Assembly (NCBI GenBank): GCA_017429945.1
Contig: JAFRNY010000024.1
Location: forward strand, 1 to 39,837
Length of the DNA: 39,837 nucleotides
Reading direction: 5' to 3'
Origin: Bacteroidaceae bacterium
GTDB lineage: Bacteria; Bacteroidota; Bacteroidia; Bacteroidales; Bacteroidaceae
Shown piece after piece: positions 18,001-23,739 of the stretch (position 1 is its first letter; each line of letters begins with the position of its first letter). A program made the position numbers and the translations under genes. Below the pieces are notes generated by a model, which was not told where the DNA came from, did no database searches, and saw nothing but the letters and a program-made list of their open reading frames with translations.

Positions 18001-18819
18001 AGCGGATTTAACACGGCGAAGGTAACCAAAATGGCTGGTATGTTCCAGGGCTGTTCGGGACTGACTACTCTCGACGTCTCAAACTTCGATACACACAATG
18101 TCGAGTCCATGATTTCTATGTTCAACGGCTGTCGGGCACTGACCTCGCTCGATGTGAGCGGCTTCAATACCGACAAAGTGACGAATATGAGCTACATGTT
18201 CAACAATTGTCAAGCACTGACTACCCTCGACTTGAGTGGCTTCAATACTGCCAATGTGACGAGTATGAGCACTATGTTCTCAGGCTGTCGGGCACTGACC
18301 TCGCTCGATGTGAGCGGTTTCAATACCGCTAATGTGACGAGTATGTACGCGATGTTTAACTCTTGTCAGGCACTGACTACCCTCGACTTGAGTGGCTTCA
18401 ATACTGCCAATGTGACGAATATGTACGCGATGTTCGCTTCCTGCTCAAATCTCACTACTATCTACTGTAACCACGATTGGCAGAAGGACGGGCTGAACTC
18501 CGACTACATGTTCAACGCCTGCAGCAAGATCAAGGGAGGTGCAGGAACGACCTATAACAGCGGCAAAATTACGGCCGTCTACGCACACGTTGATGCTGCC
18601 GACAATCCCGGCTACTTCACCTATAAGGCAAACTTCCAGATTGGCGACGTCAACGGAGACGGCAGCATCACCATTGCCGACGTGACAGCCCTCGTCAACA
18701 TCATCCTCGGCAAGGACACCACAGGACAGTACAACCACGCAGCAGCCGACGTGAACGGCGACAATAGCATCACCATCGCCGACGTGACGGCCCTCGTCAA
18801 TATCATACTGGGGAAATAG
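9022..18819 (+). CDS. Giant BspA-like (DUF285) surface protein with C-terminal type I dockerin, 3265 residues
   Basis: The largest gene in the window. Residues 1-22 form a signal peptide (ending RLYA). Ten blocks follow the plan of the upstream gene: an opening like AYAVY...TLTFYYD, then T.VVFDPSF..VRPTST..WF, then 26-residue DUF285 units (SLDVSGFNTSKVTNMS.MF..C), then a closing GYL or GYF. Block 1 (to about residue 743) and blocks 8 and 9 (about 470 residues each) carry many extra units; the others are near 210 residues. The last 60 residues are a dockerin with DVNGDGSITIAD and DVNGDNSITIAD. No enzyme domain, transmembrane anchor or type IX sorting domain is evident. It probably works at the cell surface with the shorter upstream protein, perhaps as an alternative adhesin. 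Near-identical DNA repeats inside the gene make copy-number change by recombination likely. Confidence 0.9.
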   Translation: MTRRFFVMLLAILAMGTARLYAAEAYAVAVWDSYDANRRLGLTFYYDNNRSSHENAIGEYVFSLNSGSDKPEWILDRPGLNPNDISYVQFDSSFANYRPTSTSHWFDHLYGLESFRGTANLNTSQTTNMSYMFFCTQIEDLDLRWLNVSNVTDMSYMLAGCRRTQSLNISGWNTSKVTNMSYMFEGYNQPVLNLTFDTSSVTDMSYMFYGAHGLQWLTFGGDWSTANVVNMESMFSSCESLGTLDLNNWNVSKVTNMSDMFDGCELLSTLYTSGWNTASVTNMSGMFCGCEALPSLNAQSWNTANVTNMSSMFYGCKSLQTITWGSNWNTGKVETMSNMFRDCENLKQNSLSNVANWNIGSATRLSGMFYHCKKLTSLNLSSWNTSKVTDMSGMFDGCTSLGSVSGLNNWNTASATSMASMFKDCSNLTTVGGLTSLNTSNVTDMSNMFNGCAALQGVSDLTSWNTSNVTDMSGMFQGCNSITSLNLSGWDNQELTTVKNMFKDCNIGSVNLSGWNNPQLTSISGLFMGSGLGTINMSNFVGPALTDISDLFRDCFSLSAADLSSWNTPNIANMRRIFYGCHSLQTINMDGWSTDQTTDIGGMFYGCYNLAALDLSSWNTSNVTNMSGLFNDCFILSDPKISNWNTDNVTSMYSLFSDCKRLTEIDLSPWNTANVTDMGHMFDGCTNLTTIYVGGGWSTEKVTDSYEMFEDCLKLVGGCGTTYTSWHIDKSYACIDGGADGRGYLSPMPYVVYANGALTFYADGNRDAHAEETIYYLNSDIQPPSWLEKKDDITTVVFDPSFANVRPTSANSWFGEMTHLTSIEGLEYLHTDFMTTTTFMFYRCSSLRSLDLSHFNTANVENMQGMFELCLSMTQLDLSSFNTSKVTDMRSMFYNCNNLTTISVGPGWNTDAVENSAYMFENCAALKGSNGTAYQSSNPKDKTYAHIDAEDNPGYLSDQTLMGIYVSFVPETGTLTFRHDVRRGSFGDNAFDLNQNDENPGWYANRKAVTNVVFDFSFSDVHPKTAYSWFRGMSNLTDIGGIEYLCTDSITNMESMFFSCSKLTTLDLSAFNTSLVQNMENMFGGCSALTAIYVGAGWNTENVTMSLDMFEGCASLVGGNGTAYDENHTDKEYACLNGGTAIPSYLTDNLPQEPYAIYSDGTLTFCYDGLKTLRANTYDLNTGDEAPGWLEHNADITAVVFDPTFVNVQPTSTYGWFDSMSQLSDISGLQYLNTSQVTNMASMFNACTGLTILDLGSFATANVENMSAMFSGCSALTTIYAGTGWSTASVTASDGMFAGCLQLAGAAGTQFNPDNTNADYAVVDGINDAAGYLSYMVYATITHAYGSDMVYNYLTFFYDGMHAQRSLTEPVYRLNTGTEEPEWLTRAADFHVVMFDRSFQSVKPTTTYHWFRGMTALTTFTCDYLNTSEVTNMSGMFEGCTALTTFMPKGWNTGKVTDMSSMFKGCTALTDVDMSSLNTAQVANMSSMFQGCTALTTLGLNAFATSHVTNMSNMFNGCSALTTISVGDDWSTGAVTSSTGMFTGCTSIQGSSGTTYNASYTDKSRARVDDGTSSPGYLSYLTSEAYAAYNPTTRTLTFYHDRWRSTRGDAENTFPITNATAWRKDIVHVVFDPSFDDVRPTETAQWFYNRGNLEDITGIEYLHTESVTNMASMFSGCSKLSAVDLSHFNTCNVTNMRHMFYQCSSLTTLDLSSWETGNVTDMTEMFRLCTSLETIYVGEGWNTDNVTSSSQMFWDCNNLHGSSYTRYNSSNPDDKTYARVDQGTTQPGYLSLKAKAYAYVFDGTLFFRYDGDYKRLGQEYTLYDISDTGTTPPGWAEQSAEITGVRFEMSFNKAYPTSTYMWFANMPNLTDIVGMDEYLVTDSVTNMSYMFSGCSSLTELNLLSFNTQHVTDMSYMFARCSALTEIDLSGFVVQQVTNMTGMFQGCSKLQTINVRSDWNPSGVFSGTSANMFAGCFDLVGEYGTDYDASHTDIEYARLDRPSSSTPGYLTRMQGAYANLTSNTLTFYCDDQRSLREGLTFSLNTGDTEPEWSYSSSGLVMHVVFDPSFDNARPTSTVYWFSYMQNLEDIVGIKHLHTDKVTDMSQMFENCSKLTSLDVSHFDTRNVTSMRRMFYGCQRLETLATEDWNTQSLRNASYMFMNCTSLTELNLSGWNTSNLQYISNMFYGCSALNTIYAADWNLENITQHDTFQGCIQLVGGANTTYTGYESATAGYDHLDGGTSNPGFFTDPAQREAYAYYSEADSTLTFCYDTKRSTHAETYDVLNTTSYPGWYNNRADITNVEFMPSFAAVQPKSNYSWFSGMKKLKRIDGLQYLNTSQVTSMYQMFKDCQLLTSLDVSGFITDNVVYMTDLFSGCSALTTLDVSGFNTSKVTNMNNMFNNCQALTTLAVSHFNTGKVTNMNYMFYNCSSLTILDVSGFNTSKVTNMGSMFSGCEKLTSLDVSGFNTSKVTNMSGMFSRCKVLTALDVSGFNTGNATDMNAMFNECQALTSLDVSGFITDKVTNMQMMFYGCKALTALDVSSFNTANVMYMTWMFGYCSGLTSLDVSNFDTSKVTTFGSMFSGCKALTELDLSNFDTSNATNISAMFSDCYELISVDVSSFDTSKATSLGSMFFGCKKLTELDLSSWNTANVTSFYYTFYQCYALKTIYVGNGWNTDAVTESRFMFTSCTKLVGGNGTVYSDSHSDKEYARIDGGTDNPGYLTLAPAREAYACYTEADNTLTFYYDIKKAQREGTKYAVTWTGNYPGWTNWNDGNEAVTTVTFDKSFNSYHGMTKTGYMFVNMKNLTTINNLQYLHTENVTNMENMFALCGKLTDIDVTHFDTHNVTNMGSMFRNCSLLTQIDVSNFNTSKVTSISMMFYSCKALTSLDISHFDTSKITSLFSTFSGCESLTELDLSNFSSSSLRDTNGTFEGCKGLTRLDISNLNTSNVTRMSSMFQGCSALTSLDVSHFDTQNATEMTSMFAGCQVTSLDLSGFNTAKVTKMAGMFQGCSGLTTLDVSNFDTHNVESMISMFNGCRALTSLDVSGFNTDKVTNMSYMFNNCQALTTLDLSGFNTANVTSMSTMFSGCRALTSLDVSGFNTANVTSMYAMFNSCQALTTLDLSGFNTANVTNMYAMFASCSNLTTIYCNHDWQKDGLNSDYMFNACSKIKGGAGTTYNSGKITAVYAHVDAADNPGYFTYKANFQIGDVNGDGSITIADVTALVNIILGKDTTGQYNHAAADVNGDNSITIADVTALVNIILGK

Positions 18820-18834
18820 CGTCTGCTGAGCAGT

Positions 18835-18870
18835 CACAGAGAGCACAGAGAATACAGAGAGCACAGAGAG
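18835..18870. repeat. 9-nt tandem repeat (CACAGAGAG)
   Basis: Four copies of CACAGAGAG, two of them with single changes, directly after the stop codon of the second giant gene. The complementary kind of sequence (CTCTGTGT, CTCTGTCT) occurs upstream of the first giant gene near 2592-2626. Confidence 0.7.
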
Positions 18871-18929
18871 AGCCCCGACGGGGTGACAGAAAAGGTTCTT
18901 ACAATCTGTTTTGTCGCCTTGTCGGGGCT
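18871..18929 (+). terminator. Possible terminator after the giant-gene pair
   Basis: AGCCCCGAC (18871-18879) pairs with GTCGGGGCT (18921-18929), with extra partial pairing inside (GGTGACA.. with TTTTGTCGCC). A second hairpin, GGCTCT-TGTAT-AGAGCC, overlaps at 18926-18942. There is no clean T-run, so intrinsic termination is uncertain. Confidence 0.45.
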
Positions 18930-19005
18930 CTTGTATAGAGCCTCCATTGGAAATCAATAACTTGCAATGTAAGATGAACCCTTTTTTGAAAAACTTTTCA
19001 AAAAT
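18922..19005 (+). repeat. 84-bp direct repeat, copy 2
   Basis: Second copy of the sequence at 2428-2511, same orientation, 81 of 84 identical. The inverted left arm seen beside copy 1 (2345-2378) is not recognisable here. Confidence 0.9.
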
Positions 19006-19013
19006 TAATTCGT

Positions 19014-19041
19014 CGTTCGTCATTCGTCATTCGTCATTTCT
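19014..19041. repeat. 7-nt tandem repeat (CATTCGT type)
   Basis: CGTTCGT, CATTCGT, CATTCGT, CATTTCT: four heptamers immediately upstream of the -7 promoter element of the RlmD-type gene. Same period as the repeats at 2538 and 26699. Confidence 0.7.
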
Positions 19042-19044
19042 TTG

Positions 19045-19052
19045 TATCTTTG
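19045..19052 (+). promoter_or_regulatory. -7 promoter element of the RlmD-type gene
   Basis: TATCTTTG matches TAnnTTTG and lies 20 nt before the ATG at 19073, so the leader would be very short. Confidence 0.65.
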
Positions 19053-19072
19053 CGGCCGAAAAACAATAGTTT

Positions 19073-20524
19073 ATGGCAAGAAAGAAGAAAGCGCTGCCCT
19101 TGCTTGAGGGCGTAAGAATAGAAACAGTGGCTGCCGAGGGCAAGTCGCTGGTGAGGGTGAACGACATGGTTGTGTTCGTGCCCTTCGCCATTCCTGGCGA
19201 TGTCGTTGATCTGCAAGTGACGAAGAAGAAGCATTCGTATGCAGAGGCTGAGGTGGTGCGCCTCGTAGAGCCCAGCGCCGACCGCATAGCACCTGTATGT
19301 CCGCACTTCGGCGTATGCGGCGGCTGCAAATGGCAGATGTTGCCTTATGCGTTGCAGCTGCGGGCCAAGCAGCAGCAGGTGGTAGATGCCCTGACGCGCA
19401 TAGCCAAGGTGGAGCTGCCCGAGTGCTCGCCCATACTGGGGTCGAAGAAGACGCTGGAGTATCGCAACAAGCTAGAGTTCGGCTTCGCCAACAAGCGTTG
19501 GCTGACGAAGGAGCAGATTCGCTCGGGCGAGGTGTTTGAGCGACAGGAGAGCGTGGGCTATCATGCCAACGGCACGTTCGACAAGATACTGCCCATCGAT
19601 GAGTGCCACCTTATGGACCCCGTCAACGACCGTCTGCGCCTGGCCATCCGCGACTATGCCTACGAGCACGACCTCACCTTCTTCGACGCCCGCGAACATA
19701 CGGGATTGCTGCGTGGCATGATGATACGCCTCTCGAACACTGGCGAGCTGATGCTGCTGATGCAGTTCTGCATAACTACCGATGACGAACGTAGGCAGGC
19801 TGAAGCGTTGCTTGCGTTCGTAAAGGATAAGTTCCCGGAAATAACCTCGTTACTATACGTAAACAATACTAAGTTTAACGATACGTTTGGCGACCTGCCT
19901 GTGGAGACTTTCGCCGGCACCGACCATATCTTCCTCGAGATGGAAGGCCTGCGCTTCAAGGTCGGGCCGAAGAGTTTCTACCAGACAAACACCGAGCAGG
20001 CCTATGAGCTATATAAGGTGGCAAGGGATATGGCGTTTTGCGAAATGGACAATGGACAATTGACAACTGACAATGGGCCGTTGGTCTATGACTTGTACAC
20101 TGGCACGGGAACGATAGCAAACTTCGTGGCGCGTTGCGCGCGTAAGGTCGTAGGTATTGAGTATGTGCTCGAAGCTATCGAGGATGCCAAGGTGAACAGC
20201 CGTATAAATGGTATCGGCAACACAGAGTTTTTTGCCGGTGACATGAAAGATATCCTGACGGAGGATTTCATTCGCGAGCATGGGCGCCCCGACATCATCA
20301 TCACCGACCCGCCGCGTGCCGGCATGCATGCCGATGTCGTAGATGTGATCTTGAAGGCTGCTCCCGAGCGCATAGTGTACGTAAGCTGCAACCCAGCCAC
20401 GCAGGCACGCGACCTCGCGCTCCTCGATTCAGACTACCGGGTAGTAAAGATCCAACCGGTAGATATGTTCCCCCACACGCAGCATGTAGAGAATGTGGTG
20501 CTGCTGGAAAGGAGGGGGAGATAA
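19073..20524 (+). CDS. rlmD: 23S rRNA (uracil-5)-methyltransferase, RlmD/TrmA family
   Basis: A cytoplasmic SAM-dependent enzyme that makes 5-methyluridine in RNA, most likely at the RlmD position of 23S rRNA. The 483 residues show an N-terminal TRAM domain (about 8-68), an iron-sulfur cluster set C76, C82, C85 and probably C178, the SAM-binding motif LYTGTGTIAN (341-350), DPPRAGMH (412-419), the catalytic Cys439 in VSCNPATQ, and the general base region HVENVVLLER (E473). Family members in Bacteroidetes can act on more than one uridine, so the exact site is uncertain. Residues about 323-335, just before the SAM motif, are encoded by a 7-nt tandem repeat and are not typical of the family. The start has a promoter 20 nt upstream. 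The gene converges on glyA. Confidence 0.85.
   Translation: MARKKKALPLLEGVRIETVAAEGKSLVRVNDMVVFVPFAIPGDVVDLQVTKKKHSYAEAEVVRLVEPSADRIAPVCPHFGVCGGCKWQMLPYALQLRAKQQQVVDALTRIAKVELPECSPILGSKKTLEYRNKLEFGFANKRWLTKEQIRSGEVFERQESVGYHANGTFDKILPIDECHLMDPVNDRLRLAIRDYAYEHDLTFFDAREHTGLLRGMMIRLSNTGELMLLMQFCITTDDERRQAEALLAFVKDKFPEITSLLYVNNTKFNDTFGDLPVETFAGTDHIFLEMEGLRFKVGPKSFYQTNTEQAYELYKVARDMAFCEMDNGQLTTDNGPLVYDLYTGTGTIANFVARCARKVVGIEYVLEAIEDAKVNSRINGIGNTEFFAGDMKDILTEDFIREHGRPDIIITDPPRAGMHADVVDVILKAAPERIVYVSCNPATQARDLALLDSDYRVVKIQPVDMFPHTQHVENVVLLERRGR
20046..20073. repeat. 7-nt repeat inside the RlmD-type coding sequence
   Basis: TGGACAA, TGGACAA, TTGACAA, CTGACAA: four heptamers read in frame as part of residues 325-334. 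This type of repeat is otherwise found between genes. Confidence 0.8.
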
Positions 20525-20540
20525 TAAGAGAAATAGAGAT

Positions 20541-20700
20541 TTAGAAAATTAGAGAATTAGAAAAGGAGTTAAGGAGTTAAGACGATACTCTTTATATAAG
20601 AGTAAACTAATGTGCAGGAAACAACCTGCAAAACATTCGTCTTTAACTCCTTAACTCCTTTAACTTCTTTAACTCCTTAAAATCTAATTTTCTAATTTTT
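20541..20700. terminator. Large imperfect inverted repeat between convergent genes, probable two-way terminator
   Basis: 20563-20585 (AAGGAGTTAAGGAGTTAAG then ACGA) pairs with 20637-20660 with one bulge. Inside are two perfect small hairpins: TACTCTT-TATAT-AAGAGTA (20586-20604) and TGCAGG-AAACAA-CCTGCA (20613-20630). Further out, TTAGAAAATTAG-type and CTAATTTTCTAA-type repeats extend the pairing, ending in T-rich DNA on the right and A-rich DNA on the left. The position between stop codons of opposing genes fits bidirectional termination. Confidence 0.6.
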
Positions 20701-20706
20701 TAATTC

Positions 20707-21987
20707 TTAATACGCAAACAGGGGATAGCCCTTCATGATCTCGTTGACCTCTGCGCGAACGGCTGCGATGACGGCTTCGTTCTCGGGGTCGTTGAGCACG
20801 CGCTCGATGAGCTCGGCAATCTTCACCATGAGGTCTTCCTTGGCACCACGCGTAGTGATGGCGGGCGTGCCGAGGCGTATGCCTGAGGTCTGGAATGCGC
20901 TGCGGCTGTCGAAGGGCACCATGTTCTTGTTCACGGTGATGTCGGCTGCCACGAGGGCGTTCTCGGCTACCTTACCGGTGAGGTCGGGATACTTGGAGCG
21001 GAGATCTACGAGCATGGAGTGGTTGTCGGTGCCACCGCTTACGATGTCGAAGCCGCGCTTGATGAGTTCTGCAGCGAGGCAGGCGGCGTTCTTCTTCACC
21101 TGTGTCTGATATTCGCGGAACTCGGGTGTGAGAGCTTCGCCGAAGGCTACGGCCTTGGCTGCAATGACGTGCTCGAGCGGACCGCCCTGGATGCCGGGGA
21201 AGACGGCTGAGTTGATGAGGGCCGACATCTTCTTGACGACACCCTTCGGAGTGGTCTTGCCCCAGGGGTTGTCGAAGTCCTTGCCGATGAGGATGATGCC
21301 GCCGCGAGGACCGCGGAGGGTCTTATGCGTAGTGGAGGTGACGATGTGAGCGTACTTCAAGGGGTTGTCGAGCAAGCCTGCAGCGATGAGGCCGGCGGGG
21401 TGAGCCATATCGACCATGAAGATGGCGCCTACCTTATCGGCAATCTCGCGCATACGCTTATAGTCCCACTCACGGCTATAGGCTGAACCGCCGCCGATGA
21501 TGAGCTTAGGCTTGTGCTCGAGGGCCAGGCGCTCCATCTCGTCGTAATTGACGCGGCCTGTCTCCTTGTTGAGGTTGTAGCCTACGGGGCGATAGATGAT
21601 GCCGGAGGTATTGACGAGTGAGCCGTGAGAGAGGTGGCCGCCGTGGTCGAGGTTGAGACCCATGAATGTGTCGCCGGGATTCAGGCAAGCCAGGAATACT
21701 GCGGCGTTGGCCTGTGCTCCGGAGTGGGGCTGCACGTTGGCATACTCGGCGCCGAAGAGCTCGCAGATGCGGTCTATGGCCAGTTGCTCGACTTTATCGA
21801 CGACCTGGCAGCCGCCATAGTAGCGGTGGCCGGGGTAGCCTTCGGCATACTTGTTGGTGAGGGGTGAGCCCATGGCTTCCATAACCTGCGGGCTTACGAA
21901 GTTCTCTGAGGCGATGAGCTCAATGCCTCGCTCTTGTCGTGCCCGTTCTTCCTGAATGAGCTCGAAGATTGTGTTGTCTCGTTTCAT
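20707..21987 (-). CDS. glyA: Serine hydroxymethyltransferase
   Basis: PLP enzyme that interconverts serine and glycine while loading tetrahydrofolate with a one-carbon unit; cytoplasmic. The 426 residues match the family in length. The pyridoxal lysine is K222 in [13 protein letters not shown], with the downstream glycine-rich segment typical of [13 protein letters not shown] (22-30) and YPGHRYYGG (51-59) are family hallmarks. I start at the ATG at 21987 because the protein then begins [11 protein letters not shown] like its relatives; the open frame upstream overlaps the end of pyrI. It is the last gene of pyrB-pyrI-glyA, only 5 nt after the pyrI stop, so translational coupling is likely. 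The grouping joins pyrimidine synthesis to the one-carbon supply used by thymidylate synthase. Confidence 0.96.
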   Translation of the reverse strand: MKRDNTIFELIQEERARQERGIELIASENFVSPQVMEAMGSPLTNKYAEGYPGHRYYGGCQVVDKVEQLAIDRICELFGAEYANVQPHSGAQANAAVFLACLNPGDTFMGLNLDHGGHLSHGSLVNTSGIIYRPVGYNLNKETGRVNYDEMERLALEHKPKLIIGGGSAYSREWDYKRMREIADKVGAIFMVDMAHPAGLIAAGLLDNPLKYAHIVTSTTHKTLRGPRGGIILIGKDFDNPWGKTTPKGVVKKMSALINSAVFPGIQGGPLEHVIAAKAVAFGEALTPEFREYQTQVKKNAACLAAELIKRGFDIVSGGTDNHSMLVDLRSKYPDLTGKVAENALVAADITVNKNMVPFDSRSAFQTSGIRLGTPAITTRGAKEDLMVKIAELIERVLNDPENEAVIAAVRAEVNEIMKGYPLFAY

Positions 21988-21992
21988 AAATG

Positions 21993-22523
21993 TTATACTA
22001 ATTTTACTTTTTGGATTTCTTGTTCGTGGTTGCAGTAGTGGCAACGGATGGTGCCAGCCTGCTTGTCAACGACGTGGAAGAGAGTGCGCATCGGTTCGTT
22101 GTTGGTGATGCACTTGGGGTTGTTGCAGCGCACGAGTGCGTGCAGATCATCGGGCAGGCACACCTGCTTCTTCTCAACCACTTCGTAGTCGCGGATGACG
22201 GCGAGCGTCACGTTGGGCGCCACGATGGAGAGCTGGTTGAGCTCCTCGTCGGTGAAGAAGCGGTCTGCAATCTTGATGATGCTCTTCGTGCCCATCTTGC
22301 TCGACTTGAGATTGAAGCCGATAGTCACCTTTGATGTCATTTCCTGCAGGTGGAGGAGGTTTATGACTTCGAAGAGGCGGTCGCAGGGTATGTGGTCGAT
22401 TACGGTGCCGTGGTCGAGGGCCGATACGATGAGATTCCGTTCAGGAACGCTCCCGGACTCTCCCCCCGCCCTCCCTTTGAGGGAGGGAGCTGTTTGTACT
22501 TGACTGGTAGAATAGGATGACAT
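21993..22523 (-). CDS. pyrI: Aspartate carbamoyltransferase regulatory chain with repeat-derived N-terminal extension
   Basis: Regulatory subunit that binds nucleotides and, through a zinc domain, the catalytic chains of aspartate carbamoyltransferase. The normal part starts around residue 35 ([12 protein letters not shown]) and includes IGFNL (68-72), KIADRFF (84-90) and the zinc ligands C133, C138, C161 and C164. Total length is 176 residues against roughly 150 usual. The surplus is N-terminal: residues about 12-26 ([15 protein letters not shown]) are the translation of a G-rich palindromic repeat that recurs at the end of pyrB. The ATG at 22523 is the only start I find before that region, so the repeat must be translated if this start is used. 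It lies between pyrB and glyA in one operon. Confidence 0.93.
   Translation of the reverse strand: MSSYSTSQVQTAPSLKGRAGGESGSVPERNLIVSALDHGTVIDHIPCDRLFEVINLLHLQEMTSKVTIGFNLKSSKMGTKSIIKIADRFFTDEELNQLSIVAPNVTLAVIRDYEVVEKKQVCLPDDLHALVRCNNPKCITNNEPMRTLFHVVDKQAGTIRCHYCNHEQEIQKVKLV
22453..22490 (-). repeat. 38-bp palindromic G-rich element, copy A (inside pyrI)
   Basis: Read on the minus strand it begins GCTCCCTCCCT, then a short spacer and AGGGAGGGCGGGGGGAGAG. The first part is a hairpin (CTCCCT with AGGGAG). It matches copy B at 22585-22622 at 34 of 38 positions in the opposite orientation. It is translated in frame near the PyrI N-terminus. Confidence 0.85.
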
Positions 22524-22584
22524 ATTAATAAAGGGAATAAAATCAAAGAATATTCACAAAGAAGTTGATTCTTAGGAGGTAATC

Positions 22585-22622
22585 GCTCCCTCCCTTATAG
22601 GGAGTGCGGGGGGAGAGTCTGG
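22585..22622 (+). repeat. 38-bp palindromic G-rich element, copy B (end of pyrB)
   Basis: Inverted copy of the element at 22453-22490. The pyrB stop codon (22595-22597) and its last eight or so codons lie within it. The two copies form a 38-bp inverted repeat separated by 94 nt. Confidence 0.85.
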
Positions 22623-23560
22623 ATGATTGTCTTGTCCTCCTTTACTTGTTCGAGAGTGATGCCGAGGGCGTCGCAGATGAGAGCCTGGCGTGCGAAGAGT
22701 CCGTTGCGTGCCTGCTGGAAGTAGTAGGCGTGGGGGTCGTCGTCGATGGCGTATTCTATCTCGTTGACGCGTGGCAGCGGATGCAGGATGCGCATGTTGT
22801 CGCGGGCCTTGGAGAGCATGTCGAGCTTGAGAAGATAGCGGTCCTTGACGCGCTCATACTCCATGAGGTCGGTGAATCGCTCGCGTTGCACGCGCGTCAT
22901 ATATAATATGTCGGCTCCGGCGATGACGTCGGCATCGAAGTCCTGATGCTCGACGTAGCGTATGCCGTGCTGGCGGCAGTACTGCTTGTAGGTCTCGGGC
23001 ATGGCCAGTTCGTCGGGGGCTATGAAGTGGAACGTGGGGTTGAAGTGGCGCATGGCGGTGAGCAGCGAGTGTACCGTGCGGCCGTATTTGAGGTCGCCTA
23101 CGAGGTAGATGTTGAGGTTGTCGAGCGTGCCTTGCGTCTGGTAGATGGTGTAGAGGTCGAGCATCGTCTGCGAGGGATGCTGGTTGGCGCCGTCGCCGGC
23201 ATTGATGATGGGCACGGGCGAGATCTCGCTGGCATAGAGTGCAGCGCCCTCGAGGTGGTGGCGCATGACGATGACGTCGGCGTAGTTCGAGACCATCATG
23301 ATAGTGTCCTTCAGCGTCTCGCCCTTGGTGCCGCTCGTGACCTTAGGGTCGGCAAAGCCTATGACGCGTGCTCCCAGTCGGTTGGCTGCCGTCTCGAAGC
23401 TTAGGCGCGTGCGTGTGGAGGGCTCGAAGAAGAGAGTGGCTACTACGCGCCCCTGCAGCAGAAGGCGGTTGGGGTGCTCTTCAAACTCTTTAGCCATGCG
23501 GATCAGATATTCAATCTTCTCGCGCGAGTGGTTGGCAATGGTTACCAAGCTCTGATTCAT
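22595..23560 (-). CDS. pyrB: Aspartate carbamoyltransferase catalytic chain
   Basis: Catalyses carbamoyl phosphate plus aspartate to N-carbamoylaspartate, the first committed step of pyrimidine synthesis; cytoplasmic, with PyrI as partner. In 321 residues it shows the carbamoyl-phosphate loop STRTR (48-52) inside [21 protein letters not shown] (79-86), [17 protein letters not shown], the [15 protein letters not shown] segment, and [10 protein letters not shown] near the C-terminus. Start at 23560 gives the usual beginning (SLVTIANHS). The last residues, QTLPPHSL, come from the G-rich element at 22585-22622 and are unlike the family. First gene of the operon; pyrI follows after a 71-nt gap. 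Confidence 0.96.
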   Translation of the reverse strand: MNQSLVTIANHSREKIEYLIRMAKEFEEHPNRLLLQGRVVATLFFEPSTRTRLSFETAANRLGARVIGFADPKVTSGTKGETLKDTIMMVSNYADVIVMRHHLEGAALYASEISPVPIINAGDGANQHPSQTMLDLYTIYQTQGTLDNLNIYLVGDLKYGRTVHSLLTAMRHFNPTFHFIAPDELAMPETYKQYCRQHGIRYVEHQDFDADVIAGADILYMTRVQRERFTDLMEYERVKDRYLLKLDMLSKARDNMRILHPLPRVNEIEYAIDDDPHAYYFQQARNGLFARQALICDALGITLEQVKEDKTIIQTLPPHSL

Positions 23561-23594
23561 AGTAAAAGAGGTGTGTGGTTACGTATGTTTGGGG

Positions 23595-23602
23595 TAAAGA
23601 TA
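23595..23602 (-). promoter_or_regulatory. Possible -7 element for the pyrB operon
   Basis: On the minus strand TATCTTTA is one base from TAnnTTTG and lies 34 nt before the pyrB start. No good -33 element at the usual distance; tentative. Confidence 0.35.
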
Positions 23603-23705
23603 TATGTTTTCTTAGCGCAAAAATACAATTAAACTTTCGAAACTTCATCAACCGAAGGCTTAAGAAATAATAAACGAAGAAAAAAAACTCACTTTTCTGC
23701 TTTTC

Positions 23706-23739
23706 TTTGTCTCGGTTTAATATAAATGGACTATATTTG
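23706..23739 (+). promoter_or_regulatory. Promoter of the class A PBP gene
   Basis: TTTG (23706-23709), 22 nt, TATATTTG (23732-23739). Transcription would start near 23746, which excludes the in-frame ATG at 23726 and supports a downstream start for the PBP. Confidence 0.65.
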
